DNA of 64,000 nt, taken from positions 124,001 through 188,000 of the IMG/VR virus record IMGVR_UViG_3300027621_000003; one strand, written 5' to 3'. Below, in pieces: positions 41,350 through 50,192 of the stretch. The stretch comes from a virus. Every line of letters begins with the position of its first letter. The first letter of the stretch is position 1. The translations under genes were made by a program, and so were the position numbers. Under the pieces are notes generated by a model. The model was not told the DNA's origin, did no database searches, and worked only from the letters and a program-made list of their open reading frames with translations.

Positions 41350-41684
41350 TGGAAATTATTACTGTATCTGAAAAAGCAAGAATACAAATCCAAAAACTTT
41401 TGGAAGAACAAAAGTTAAATAAGGAAACTCATTTTTTAAGAGTGGGTGTTAAAGGTGGTGGTTGTTCAGGAATGTCTTATGAATTGGGATTTGATACTAT
41501 ACCACAAGAAGGTGATAATATAGTAGAAGATAATTCTGTAAAAATTGCAATAGATAAAAAATCTTTTCTTTATTTATTTGGAACTGAATTGGATTTTTCG
41601 GATGGGTTAAATGGAAAAGGTTTCCAATTTATAAATCCAAATGCCTCTCGCACCTGTGGTTGTGGAGAAAGTTTCGCAATTTGA
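41346..41684 (+). CDS. iscA: IscA/HesB-type iron-sulfur carrier
   Basis: 112 residues. [13 protein letters not shown] and the C-terminal CGCGESF give the three conserved Cys of HesB/IscA proteins, which hand clusters to target enzymes. Third gene of the iscU operon. Confidence 0.9.
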   Translation: MMEIITVSEKARIQIQKLLEEQKLNKETHFLRVGVKGGGCSGMSYELGFDTIPQEGDNIVEDNSVKIAIDKKSFLYLFGTELDFSDGLNGKGFQFINPNASRTCGCGESFAI

Positions 41685-41727
41685 AAAACTTTATTAATTA
41701 CAAATATATTTATAAAAAAAGAATATT

Positions 41728-42174
41728 ATGAAAAATTTATTAAATATTTCCGAAGAAGAAAAAAATAGAATATTGGAAATGCATACATCCGCAACCAATA
41801 AGCATTATCTAAATGAACAACCAACCGTTGGTAATGCAAAACCATTAATTTCACAACAAAAAAGTAAATACCCTGAAGATGACCCAATTCAAAAACCTTT
41901 CTATGATTATGTTCAGACTAGATGGGGACATGATGAAGACCCATATGCTTCTACGGATATAGATTTTGACCAAAATGGAAATTATAAACTATGTGATGGA
42001 CCTTGTAAAGCAATGATTCCTGGAACAGATGAAAATACTATAATTTGGGATTATAAAAAAGGGATGGTTTCAGGTTTAAAATCGTTTGGAATTGACCCAA
42101 AACCAATTTCAATTAAATCTAATTTTGGACAAATGAAACAATGGTTTGACAACACTTATGGAAAGCATCAATAA
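41728..42174 (+). CDS. Tagged protein (HYLNEQ site)
   Basis: 148 residues. The tag MKNLLNISEEEKNRILEMHT continues to HYLNE|Q; the first ~27 residues are identical to those at 58211, so the tag is mobile between unrelated bodies. Rest unrecognised, with two Cys. TATTTAT box 41707-41713. Confidence 0.75.
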   Translation: MKNLLNISEEEKNRILEMHTSATNKHYLNEQPTVGNAKPLISQQKSKYPEDDPIQKPFYDYVQTRWGHDEDPYASTDIDFDQNGNYKLCDGPCKAMIPGTDENTIIWDYKKGMVSGLKSFGIDPKPISIKSNFGQMKQWFDNTYGKHQ

Positions 42175-42262
42175 AAACAACTAATAGCCGTGGACATTCC
42201 GATGGTGTGTAATTATATATTTGATTAATAATCAATAAATCATTTTTACAAAAAAATAAATT

Positions 42263-42293
42263 AAAAACCTCTTCCCATAAAGAAGGGGTTTTT
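42263..42293 (+). terminator. Rho-independent terminator
   Basis: AAAAACCTCTTC / GAAGGGGTTTTT hairpin with T-run. Confidence 0.8.
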
Positions 42294-42316
42294 AATTTAT
42301 GTTATATTTATAATTT

Positions 42317-43096
42317 ATGGACAAAAGATTATTGGAGGAGGTTTCTCGTCAAAAAGAACTGATGAATTTAAATGAACAAAATATTATGGGCGATATTGCC
42401 GATAAAGTTGTTGGCTCATTATCCAATAGTATTTTAAAAAGCATTTTCAAAAATACGTTAAATCCTGATAATGAAGATGAAGATGATGAAGATGATGAAA
42501 CAGAAACATCTTCAAGTGATACTGAATATGACAAACTATCAACAACTGATTTTGAAAAAGAAGTAAATAAAGTTATAGATAATTTAGAGGGTGGTTACTA
42601 TCATCCTAATATGAATAAATCCGATATGGGTAAATCAGGTGAAACTATGATGGGTATGGATAGAAAGTATGGTACTGGTTTTGCACAAACTTCTGCAGGT
42701 AAAGAGTTTTGGAAATTAATTGATGATGCCAATGCCAAAAACAATTGGAAACACTATTACATGGGTGGACCATTAGAAAGTAGATTAAGAAAGTTAGTTG
42801 TTAAAATGATTCAACCTGAGTACGAAAGATTATCAAATAGTTATCTTAGTGAAGAGGCTCGTGAAATTGTAAACAAAAGTCCCAACTTAATGTTTCATTT
42901 TATATACGCCACATGGAATGGTTCCGGATGGTTTCAAAAGTTTGCAAAGAAAATTAATGAAGCCGTTGATAAAGGTGTAACCAAAATATCTGATTTGGAA
43001 TCAATTGCTATGAAATCTAGAAAAGAAAGTGGAAACTCAATCATTGCCAGTGGAGGTCAAAAAATATCCAAACTTTTAGGTATTAAAAACGTGTAA
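42317..43096 (+). CDS. Tagged lysozyme-like protein (GH108-like)
   Basis: 259 residues. Tag MDKRLLEEVSRQKELMNLNE then Q. After an acidic linker, VIDNLEGGYYHPNM ... SGETMMGMDRKYG, the Glu and TMGI-type motif of GH108/N-acetylmuramidase-like lysozymes, with EFWKLID and YATWNGSGWF downstream. TATTTAT box 42305-42311, 5 bases before ATG. Confidence 0.78.
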   Translation: MDKRLLEEVSRQKELMNLNEQNIMGDIADKVVGSLSNSILKSIFKNTLNPDNEDEDDEDDETETSSSDTEYDKLSTTDFEKEVNKVIDNLEGGYYHPNMNKSDMGKSGETMMGMDRKYGTGFAQTSAGKEFWKLIDDANAKNNWKHYYMGGPLESRLRKLVVKMIQPEYERLSNSYLSEEAREIVNKSPNLMFHFIYATWNGSGWFQKFAKKINEAVDKGVTKISDLESIAMKSRKESGNSIIASGGQKISKLLGIKNV

Positions 43097-43097
43097 G

Positions 43098-43730
43098 ATG
43101 AAAACTATACCAAAAGAAAAATTAGTTCAAGGGTTAAAAATTCTTTACAAATTGTGGAATAGAGAACATGATAGTGATAGTGATTGGCCATCAAAACATT
43201 ATATTGAGTGGGACCAAGGTGTTCCTTATGAATTTTATTACAAATACCAAAAACAATTAGGTCTTGGTAATGAGGCTGATGATTACTATTATTGGATGAA
43301 TGCTTTAGAGGAAAATGAAGATAATTTAGAAAGTGACTCATTAACTGTTGATAATGTTATTGTTCCAAAATATTATACGTTTGATGTTGAAACTTATGAA
43401 GATAGGTATGAACAGGTACATGTTACTTATGAAGGTCAAGTAGATGGTTATTTTACTGAAGACCAACTATATAAAAGTTTCTATGAATTAGGTAGTGGTA
43501 CTATTTTTAATTTCTATGATTTTGATGAAACTGATAGAGATTATGGTGATGGTGAAGGTAATGGTATAGAGTTAAGAAAGATTACTATGGTTTCTGACGT
43601 GATACCAGAATCAAACAAAAAAAGAAAAGTTATGTCAATAAAAGAATCTAATTTGGATTCTTTTATCAATAGTCTTAACGAATCAGAAACAAAGTTTTTG
43701 ATAGAAAAACTACAAAAGAAACTCCTTTAA
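43098..43730 (+). CDS. Hypothetical acidic protein
   Basis: 210 residues, tyrosine- and acid-rich. No domain recognised. Starts one base after the lysozyme stop, so it is an operon partner. Confidence 0.65.
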   Translation: MKTIPKEKLVQGLKILYKLWNREHDSDSDWPSKHYIEWDQGVPYEFYYKYQKQLGLGNEADDYYYWMNALEENEDNLESDSLTVDNVIVPKYYTFDVETYEDRYEQVHVTYEGQVDGYFTEDQLYKSFYELGSGTIFNFYDFDETDRDYGDGEGNGIELRKITMVSDVIPESNKKRKVMSIKESNLDSFINSLNESETKFLIEKLQKKLL

Positions 43731-43940
43731 TTATTTTTTACGACTTTTTTTCTTAGGTACCAAATCACCAAGAGTTTGTTTTTTTTCTAAGATGTCTTTT
43801 TTGTAAGTTATACTTACAGACACGGGTCCACTTTTTGTAATGGAATAATCATATCTCCAAACTGACTTAGTATTTTCAGTTTCATACACACGTTCAAATT
43901 TTGTGTTCTCAGACGCTTTTGTGGTTTCAGACGTAGACAT
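43731..43940 (-). CDS. Hypothetical basic small protein
   Basis: 69 residues; the C-terminus is KKKSRKK. TATCTTTG box at 43945-43952. Converges with the previous gene. Confidence 0.6.
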   Translation of the reverse strand: MSTSETTKASENTKFERVYETENTKSVWRYDYSITKSGPVSVSITYKKDILEKKQTLGDLVPKKKSRKK

Positions 43941-43958
43941 ACTACAAAGATAATAAAA

Positions 43959-43987
43959 AACCCCTTAAACGTCAAATTTAAGGGGTT
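43959..43987 (-). terminator. Terminator after holin-like gene
   Basis: AACCCCTTAAA / TTTAAGGGGTT stem with T-run on the minus strand. Confidence 0.8.
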
Positions 43988-44007
43988 AAATTTAATTTTA
44001 GTAATGG

Positions 44008-44253
44008 TTATTCACCATCTTTTTTAGGTTCAGAATTTTTCTTCTTAGCAAAGATTGCTTCCAATGTAGTAAGTCCCAAGAAACTACCACATAATAAAGC
44101 CAATGTATCATACATATATTCAGGTGTAACACCAGATTTATATGTTGCCACATAAGCTAATCCAATTAAGTTAATTAATGTGATGATACCTGAGAATCTT
44201 TTAGAAGATACATCAGAACCATCACCCATTAGTTTTTTAAAAAAGTTTTTCAT
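44008..44253 (-). CDS. Holin-like membrane protein
   Basis: 81 residues. SSKRFSGIITLINLIGLAYVA and a second hydrophobic helix ending LGLTTLEAIFAKKK, a pattern seen in small two-helix phage membrane proteins, often annotated as holin. The TATTTAT box (44274-44280) is 20 bases upstream. Confidence 0.6.
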   Translation of the reverse strand: MKNFFKKLMGDGSDVSSKRFSGIITLINLIGLAYVATYKSGVTPEYMYDTLALLCGSFLGLTTLEAIFAKKKNSEPKKDGE

Positions 44254-44303
44254 ATCAAGGTAATTTATCTTTTATAAATATCAATAGATATTTATTTATC
44301 AAT

Positions 44304-44555
44304 ATGACTTGTCCAATCACCGCAAATATTTGCAATACTTTAGTAGAAAAGTATTCATTCTTAAAATCAATAAATTTACATTGTGTAGATAAAGATAATT
44401 CATCAGTTTATATGGACCCATCAATTGTGGTTAATATAGCACCATTACCTGGAACATATTTTGATTTAAAAAGAGATGTGTATACTATGGTGAACGAACA
44501 AACAAAAAAGACACCACATTTAAGAAGTGGATGGAAGATTACCACTGAAGTTTAA
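44304..44555 (+). CDS. Hypothetical protein
   Basis: 83 residues, no recognised domain. TATTTAT box 44293-44299. Divergent from the holin-like gene across a 50-base region. Confidence 0.6.
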   Translation: MTCPITANICNTLVEKYSFLKSINLHCVDKDNSSVYMDPSIVVNIAPLPGTYFDLKRDVYTMVNEQTKKTPHLRSGWKITTEV

Positions 44556-44694
44556 AAATTCCCTAGAAGTTCTTATAGAAGTAAATTAAAATAGAACTAG
44601 TTAATTAGCAACCAGACTAGAAGCTATACTAGAATAAATATGGCAATTTTTGTCTTTTATTCATTTAACCCAAAAATAAATTATACTTTATTTT

Positions 44695-44970
44695 ATGAAG
44701 GCAAAACTATTAGAATCCTATGTTAATAGAGGTTGTAAAGATAAGTTAGAGTTGTTCTTCGGTGTGGGTTCAAGGATTGAAATAAAACAAGTGTTTTCAC
44801 TTTCACAATTAAAAACAGAACAGGTTGAGGTGAAGGTTTTTTTGACCGACCCTGAAACATCAATGAATTATTGGCCCGAAAATATAAATTGGTTAATTGA
44901 GGACTCGTGGGAGTTTGTCCACGGAAAAGGTGCTAAGGCTGTTGTCGTAGCAACCTACGATATTATTTAG
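44695..44970 (+). CDS. Hypothetical protein
   Basis: 91 residues; no recognised domain. The 139 bases before it (44556-44694) hold only short repeated words (CTAGAA) and no clear gene. Confidence 0.55.
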   Translation: MKAKLLESYVNRGCKDKLELFFGVGSRIEIKQVFSLSQLKTEQVEVKVFLTDPETSMNYWPENINWLIEDSWEFVHGKGAKAVVVATYDII

Positions 44971-45256
44971 TCGTAGTATCTTTTACAACTTTAACCTCTT
45001 CACAATGTTTCTTGTGACACACAATACGGAAGGTATCGTGTACAATAATCTTTTGGGGGTTTGGTAAATAGATTGTATCAGGACCATCATAAAAAACGGT
45101 ATCCGTCATATTTGTTTTTTGATTAAAGAATCTACTTACTTTAGGTTCACAAGATTTAATAACTGAAATTACAATTGTTGATATAAGAACAACAAGTACA
45201 ATAAAAATACTAAGACCAATTTTATAGGCATTTGAATAGGGCGATTTTTTACTCAT
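44963..45256 (-). CDS. Membrane-anchored periplasmic protein
   Basis: 97 residues. One hydrophobic helix (about 12-33) then an outside domain; could be a spanin-type or sensor protein, unproven. TATCTTTG box 45261-45268. Confidence 0.6.
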   Translation of the reverse strand: MSKKSPYSNAYKIGLSIFIVLVVLISTIVISVIKSCEPKVSRFFNQKTNMTDTVFYDGPDTIYLPNPQKIIVHDTFRIVCHKKHCEEVKVVKDTTTK

Positions 45257-45276
45257 ACCACAAAGATAATAAAAAA

Positions 45277-45648
45277 CTATTGTAAAACAATACGTAAAGT
45301 AACTGGTCCTGATTTAAATTCTGAACCAGCCATTCTTCTTGCCAAATAAAAATCTTTTTTAAGACTTGTTTCTAATGTTTTGGCACGACCAACATTACTT
45401 TGATTATTATCTGTCACAGAAACAAAATGGTTAAATGGTCTATCTAACAAATCTTTTTTAAGTTTGCCAGTTCCATCAATAAAATTTGGGGATATAGGTA
45501 AATAAGATTGGAATTTTTTTCCGTCACAAAATAATGTTAATGTATATTCAACATCATCACCATCACTATCTTTATCCACTTTCAATTTTGTAATAAATGG
45601 ATAAATGTTTCTAAAGAAACTAACTAATATTGATTCCAAATTATCCAT
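45277..45648 (-). CDS. Hypothetical protein
   Basis: 123 residues, no recognised domain. TATTTAT box 45654-45660, 5 bases before ATG. No clear tag. Confidence 0.65.
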   Translation of the reverse strand: MDNLESILVSFFRNIYPFITKLKVDKDSDGDDVEYTLTLFCDGKKFQSYLPISPNFIDGTGKLKKDLLDRPFNHFVSVTDNNQSNVGRAKTLETSLKKDFYLARRMAGSEFKSGPVTLRIVLQ

Positions 45649-45676
45649 AGATTATAAATATCTATGTTTTTGGAAA

Positions 45677-45997
45677 TCAATCTTCGTAAAAATATTGTTT
45701 TTTTAACTCATCAATATACTTCTTAGCTGTCAATCTTTTTGAAGCATCATTTAAATTAGGAAAATCATCACCGTAGGCATTTAATAAAACATTAACCAAG
45801 TACTTTTTGGAATTATTTAATAATCTTGATTTACCATTAACGTACATTAAAACAAATGGTTTGTCAGAAAAATCAACAGTTCTACTTTCAACTTCAATAT
45901 TTGACTTTAAAAAATCATAAAACTTTTTATCAATACTTCCTTGATATTGTAATTTAATATCATTTTTGTCATCTTCAGTTAAAATTAAACGTCCCAT
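45677..45997 (-). CDS. Small tagged protein (LILTE site)
   Basis: 106 residues. MGRLILTED gives ILTE|D. Lys/Tyr-rich body. TATTTAT box 46004-46010, 6 bases before ATG. Confidence 0.65.
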   Translation of the reverse strand: MGRLILTEDDKNDIKLQYQGSIDKKFYDFLKSNIEVESRTVDFSDKPFVLMYVNGKSRLLNNSKKYLVNVLLNAYGDDFPNLNDASKRLTAKKYIDELKKQYFYED

Positions 45998-46065
45998 ATG
46001 ATTATAAATAGAACAAAATACAAAAATGATTTTGAAAAGTCAAATAGTATACTTATCTTTGTTAT

Positions 46066-46761
46066 ATGAAAAAGAAAGTTTTATTTATCCTGTTGATTGT
46101 TTTGATTGGCATATCTTTCAAAAAATTCTATTATGATGTTTATGATTCTGATTTCATCTCTATTAAATCAAACTTAAAATATCATACAATTACATTCAAA
46201 GAAGGTAAAACATCTTTTGAAGTTACCAAGAATAAAAACAACTATGATTTTTATGTTAACTCTAATTTTTTCACAAAAAAGAATGATGTTATAGGTGGAT
46301 TAGTAATCAACGGTAAAAAAGAAAATTCACAAACTAATAAAGGTGGTTCATTTGTGGTTAAAAACGGTAAACCTAATATTGTTTTTGGTAAAGTAAAAAA
46401 ATGCGATTATCTATCTCAAAGTATTGTTTGGGCAATTAAAGAAGGTATTGTTAATAAATCTATGTTATATCAGAGACACTCAAAAGAAAATACAATGAGA
46501 CTTTTATTAGGTAAAAACAAAAATGGTGAGATGGTGATTGTTCATTCTAATCCATTGGTTTTTGTTACTATGGATGATATTGTAACTTACGCCAAAGAAC
46601 AAGGTATTGTTAACGGTATTATTTTAGATAGTGGTTCTTCAGTTGATTTGAGTATTGGTACAAAAGAATATTCTCACTCAATTAAAGCAATTCCTTCTTT
46701 TATCAAAAGAAAAATTAAAATTCACGAACCAGTTGTATATATTGCCGGTAACTTCAATTAA
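46066..46761 (+). CDS. Phosphodiester glycosidase-like (NAGPA) secreted protein
   Basis: 231 residues. A hydrophobic N-terminal anchor; then NSNFFTKKNDVIGGLVING ... GGSFVVKNG and GIILDSGSSVDLSI, the pattern of the NAGPA/DUF2233 phosphodiester glycosidase domain. It would act on cell-surface sugar phosphodiesters. TATCTTTG box near 46051-46058. Confidence 0.65.
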   Translation: MKKKVLFILLIVLIGISFKKFYYDVYDSDFISIKSNLKYHTITFKEGKTSFEVTKNKNNYDFYVNSNFFTKKNDVIGGLVINGKKENSQTNKGGSFVVKNGKPNIVFGKVKKCDYLSQSIVWAIKEGIVNKSMLYQRHSKENTMRLLLGKNKNGEMVIVHSNPLVFVTMDDIVTYAKEQGIVNGIILDSGSSVDLSIGTKEYSHSIKAIPSFIKRKIKIHEPVVYIAGNFN

Positions 46762-47561
46762 AAACAAGTATATTTTTTAATATTATTAGCAACTTCTTTT
46801 ATATAACCATGTGTTGATATATTAACTCCATCCCATCTTTCAGTTTTAAAGTTTGGGATGTAGTTAGTTACGGGCCTGTTAAAGACATTTAAATTTTCTT
46901 TTGTTGTTTTTCCTGCAAGTTTACAATCCCTCTTTAAATCAGGATTATTAGTTTCACAATATTTTACAATTTTATCAGGTCCCGTATTAAAACCAACAAT
47001 TGAGATATCTAACGCAGAATTTTCAGTTCCGTCTTTAAAGTTTGAAGATGGGTTTGCGTTATATCCAACATTTCTTGCGGTATTGTAATTTTTAACAACG
47101 TATTGATAAACCGCACCTAACGCACCTATCGCGGTGTTCAAATCAGAAATATCCATTCCAAACTGAGCGGCGGTTTCTGGTTTAACCTGTCCATAACCAA
47201 CAGATGTTTGACCACCAACATAAGCGTATAATGTCTTTAATGGGTTTAGATATGTAAATCTATCACTCCCACCAAAATCACTTTCTCTACCTATAATACC
47301 TAATGCTGTTTTTAGAAAAAGAGGATTGTAACCTTTTTTTAATAAAATATAAACAGGGTATCTAAATACTGTTGGTACACAACTATATTTACTAATTAGA
47401 TTTAAGTCTTCATTTTTATTCTTTGACGATATAAGTCCCGAAGTCATTGATGATGGTGTATCACTATATTGAATATTTGGATTTGAAATCATTTGTTCCA
47501 TTAAAACCTTTTTAATGATTTTTTCTAAATCAGACTCAGAAAGTTTTATAATTTTTTTCAT
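46758..47561 (-). CDS. Tagged lytic transglycosylase-like protein
   Basis: 267 residues. Tag MKKIIKLSESDLEKIIKKV ends VLME|Q. GIIGRESDFGGS supplies the catalytic Glu, TSVGYGQVKPETAAQFG and AVYQYVVKNY complete the SLT pattern. ATG chosen at 47561 to start the tag. Downstream partner of the next hydrolase gene. Confidence 0.8.
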   Translation of the reverse strand: MKKIIKLSESDLEKIIKKVLMEQMISNPNIQYSDTPSSMTSGLISSKNKNEDLNLISKYSCVPTVFRYPVYILLKKGYNPLFLKTALGIIGRESDFGGSDRFTYLNPLKTLYAYVGGQTSVGYGQVKPETAAQFGMDISDLNTAIGALGAVYQYVVKNYNTARNVGYNANPSSNFKDGTENSALDISIVGFNTGPDKIVKYCETNNPDLKRDCKLAGKTTKENLNVFNRPVTNYIPNFKTERWDGVNISTHGYIKEVANNIKKYTCF

Positions 47562-47562
47562 A

Positions 47563-48981
47563 TTAAAATAATCTAGTGAATGATTCCCACCAACTTGGAG
47601 ATGTTTCTTCTGGATTAACAACGGTACCAGTTGGTCCTGTTTTAACCCAAATTACTTTAGTGTTACCCATCTTACTTAAAGGTGTTGCATGTACGGTGCC
47701 ATGTACAGCGTGAAATATAATAGGTTCACCATTTACAATAGCTCCAACATAGCCCAAGTGAGTATTAATACCAAATCCAGAACCATTTTTCAAACTATTA
47801 CCAGGTATAAATTCAATTTTTTTCTTTAAATCTGAAGGGTTCCAAGGTTGACCATTTTTAGTCATAAAATATGGACCATTGGTTACTTTACTACCACCAC
47901 CCATTTCATCATATCCTGTTGCACCTTCAAAGAAAGCTTTAGTAAAATTATCAGAGCCATTCCAAAAAAGACCAACAACATCATTAACATTTAATATTTT
48001 TTTCAAACCTTGTTGGTTTGGTATTAAACTCATAACTAAATTTTTTGCATTACCTTCTTGACTTTTTTCTGTGGGATTGGAGTTTATTTTACTAAAAAGA
48101 ATTGCCATTTGTCTTTGAGTGTTTGGACTAAGATTTTTGAATGGTGAGAACTCCATATTTTTTTGTCCAATATTGTGTGAGTGCCAAGCATTTCCTTGTC
48201 TTTGGAGACCTAAATCATCCAATTGATTTGAGACCCATTCAGCACAACCCTTTTCCGTACATTTGAATGGTTTTGTTTCTTTGTTAGGGTCAAATAAGAT
48301 ATCTTGTTTAACTAATGAGTCTGAAACTAAAACATTATTTTTAGATATATTATTCTTAGGATTTTTATCCAATCCCTGTATTTTAGTTATTGGGTTGGGG
48401 TTTTTACCTGATTTCCAATCTTTCCAAGCCTTATCGGTTAATTTACCCCAAAATCCATCAGCACCTTTTGAACCTAAATTATATCCAAGAGATATTAATT
48501 TACGTTGTATTCTACGAACTTTTTCTCTAACTTCGGGACTAGTTTGTTCTTGTAAATTTAACGATGGTGGAAACTCTTGTGATTTAGCTCTGTGTGGCTC
48601 ATCCCTTTTACTTAAAGTATGTAATATTTTTTCAAGTACTTTAATGGTCATTACTTTACCATTTTTTCTGTAATATGCGCTGGCTAATTTAAATAACTCA
48701 GCTTCATCACCATATTGTTCTAGTAGTATAGATTTACGTCCCATTTGTAATAAATATCCTTTGTTATCATTTTGTTCATTGTACTGATGTTTAAAATGAA
48801 CATGGTCAGGTTTCATTTGATAGGCTGGCGCATCATATGGTCCTGCACCTTCATCAGTTTCACCTTTAGTGTTTTCGTGACCACATTGATGACATAAATA
48901 TGGATGTTTGTCATCAGGTTCTATGTCCCAAGACCATCCACAATTATCACAGGTGACATCTTTACGAATTAATTTTTTCAT
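47563..48981 (-). CDS. Multi-domain cell-wall hydrolase with internal tagged start
   Basis: 472 residues. Residues ~1-40 form a zinc ribbon (CDNCGWSWDI ... CHQCGHEN). At residue ~80, MGRKSILLEQ (LLE|Q) is preceded by a TATTTAT box (48750-48756), so a second start at 48744 is likely. Then a PG_binding-like domain (RRIQRKLISLGYN ... GFWGKLTD) and a CHAP-like C-terminus with CAEWVSNQL and THLGYVGAIVNGEPIIFHA. Probably an amidase. Confidence 0.72.
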   Translation of the reverse strand: MKKLIRKDVTCDNCGWSWDIEPDDKHPYLCHQCGHENTKGETDEGAGPYDAPAYQMKPDHVHFKHQYNEQNDNKGYLLQMGRKSILLEQYGDEAELFKLASAYYRKNGKVMTIKVLEKILHTLSKRDEPHRAKSQEFPPSLNLQEQTSPEVREKVRRIQRKLISLGYNLGSKGADGFWGKLTDKAWKDWKSGKNPNPITKIQGLDKNPKNNISKNNVLVSDSLVKQDILFDPNKETKPFKCTEKGCAEWVSNQLDDLGLQRQGNAWHSHNIGQKNMEFSPFKNLSPNTQRQMAILFSKINSNPTEKSQEGNAKNLVMSLIPNQQGLKKILNVNDVVGLFWNGSDNFTKAFFEGATGYDEMGGGSKVTNGPYFMTKNGQPWNPSDLKKKIEFIPGNSLKNGSGFGINTHLGYVGAIVNGEPIIFHAVHGTVHATPLSKMGNTKVIWVKTGPTGTVVNPEETSPSWWESFTRLF

Positions 48982-49064
48982 TACTTTTTGTTATCTCTAT
49001 TACCCCACCACCAACTAACACTGACAACACAAATAAGTACAATACCAACAATTAAAAAGTTCAT
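48981..49064 (-). CDS. 27-residue membrane peptide coupled to hydrolase
   Basis: MNFLIVGIVLICVVSVSWWW followed by charged GNRDNKK. Its TAA overlaps the ATG of the hydrolase gene (TAATG). A TATTTAT box is at 49114-49120, giving a leader of about 50 bases. Location suggests a holin- or regulator-like role in lysis; unproven. Confidence 0.55.
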   Translation of the reverse strand: MNFLIVGIVLICVVSVSWWWGNRDNKK

Positions 49065-49150
49065 AATTTTATTTATACTAATTAGTTTATGGTTTTAATA
49101 AACCTTATTAGTTATAAATACTATGAAAGTAATGTTGTTTTACTTTTAAA

Positions 49151-49336
49151 TTAAAAAAGTTTGTTGACTTCCATCATAATTCTTTGTTGTTGCATTTCAA
49201 GAACTTTGATTTGTTTGATGTCATCTTCAGTTGGCTCAAATTTATCAGCTTTGATTAATCTAATTTGTTCGGTAACTCTACCGTGTTGAAATAACAAGTT
49301 GTTATATGCTTGAGCCTTTTGTTCGTTTTTGTCCAT
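49151..49336 (-). CDS. Small coiled-coil protein
   Basis: 61 residues, charged helix throughout (MDKNEQKAQAYNNLLFQHGR, later QQQRIMMEVNKLF). No recognised domain. Confidence 0.6.
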   Translation of the reverse strand: MDKNEQKAQAYNNLLFQHGRVTEQIRLIKADKFEPTEDDIKQIKVLEMQQQRIMMEVNKLF

Positions 49337-49389
49337 AAGAATATTATAGTAATTAACTTAGTTTAATGAATAGTTATTCATTATAATAA

Positions 49390-50190
49390 TTATCTAGCTG
49401 CTAGTGTTGCTGGTGCTGGTGTTGCTGTTGCCGGTTCCTGCACAACACCTGCTGTTGCTGTTTCGGGATTTGGTGTCACAGGTTTTGCCGCTTGTAGTGG
49501 TTCTTCTTCCATAGCATTTGGAAATGCATTGTTCAAATTGGCTATAGTTGTTGTAATAGTAGATAAATCAAATTCTTTTCCATTGGCCAAGTTCTTACCA
49601 AACCATTTTTTATCTTTTACACCATAACGATATTTTTTATCATTTGGATATTCATATTGGTAAATAACACCAATACTACTTCCTGTTGTATTTGGTGTTG
49701 ATTGTCCTGCGGCTTTTAATGCTAGTTTTTTAGCTGGTTGTACCTTAGATTGCTCGGGGGTATTATTGGCCCAAACAACATCAACTCCTGAATTATCCGA
49801 TTTACATTTCCAAGTACCTTTTTTTGTTTCGGCACCTGATGTATTTCCATTTCTAACATATTCTTTAATTGTATTATTTTCCCAATAAACAACAATTGAG
49901 TTGGGGTTAAACAATCTAACAAAGTCCATGTTTGCTGGTGTATAACGTCCTTCAGTATTCAAATTATCTTTCTTGTAATAAACACATGGAAACTTTGGTG
50001 ATTTAGCCTTGACAAGAGCCATGTTCTTTACATTATTTGCAACATTATCATTATATCTTGCCCCACTTGCCTCCATTTCCCCTGCCGTTGCTTCAGTAAT
50101 ATTTTGTTCGTTCAAACTATTATATCCATGGTCTTCATGCATTCCCAAGATTCTATTTTTTTCTTCTTCTGTTATTATAAATTTTTTCAT
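49390..50190 (-). CDS. Tagged protein with G.W.C module
   Basis: 266 residues. The tag MKKFIITEEEKNRILGMHED runs on to SLNE|Q. The body contains FPCVYYKKD ... KKGTWKCK, similar to the module in 24464-24811. Pro/Ala/Thr-rich C-terminus. Third gene of an operon. Confidence 0.7.
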   Translation of the reverse strand: MKKFIITEEEKNRILGMHEDHGYNSLNEQNITEATAGEMEASGARYNDNVANNVKNMALVKAKSPKFPCVYYKKDNLNTEGRYTPANMDFVRLFNPNSIVVYWENNTIKEYVRNGNTSGAETKKGTWKCKSDNSGVDVVWANNTPEQSKVQPAKKLALKAAGQSTPNTTGSSIGVIYQYEYPNDKKYRYGVKDKKWFGKNLANGKEFDLSTITTTIANLNNAFPNAMEEEPLQAAKPVTPNPETATAGVVQEPATATPAPATLAAR

Positions 50191-50192
50191 AA

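Noticed and set aside
28173-44983. Shared 15-mer TAGTCGTAGTATCTT at about 28173 and 44968
   Set aside because: One copy is in coding sequence and the other in a spacer; no structural context in common, probably chance.
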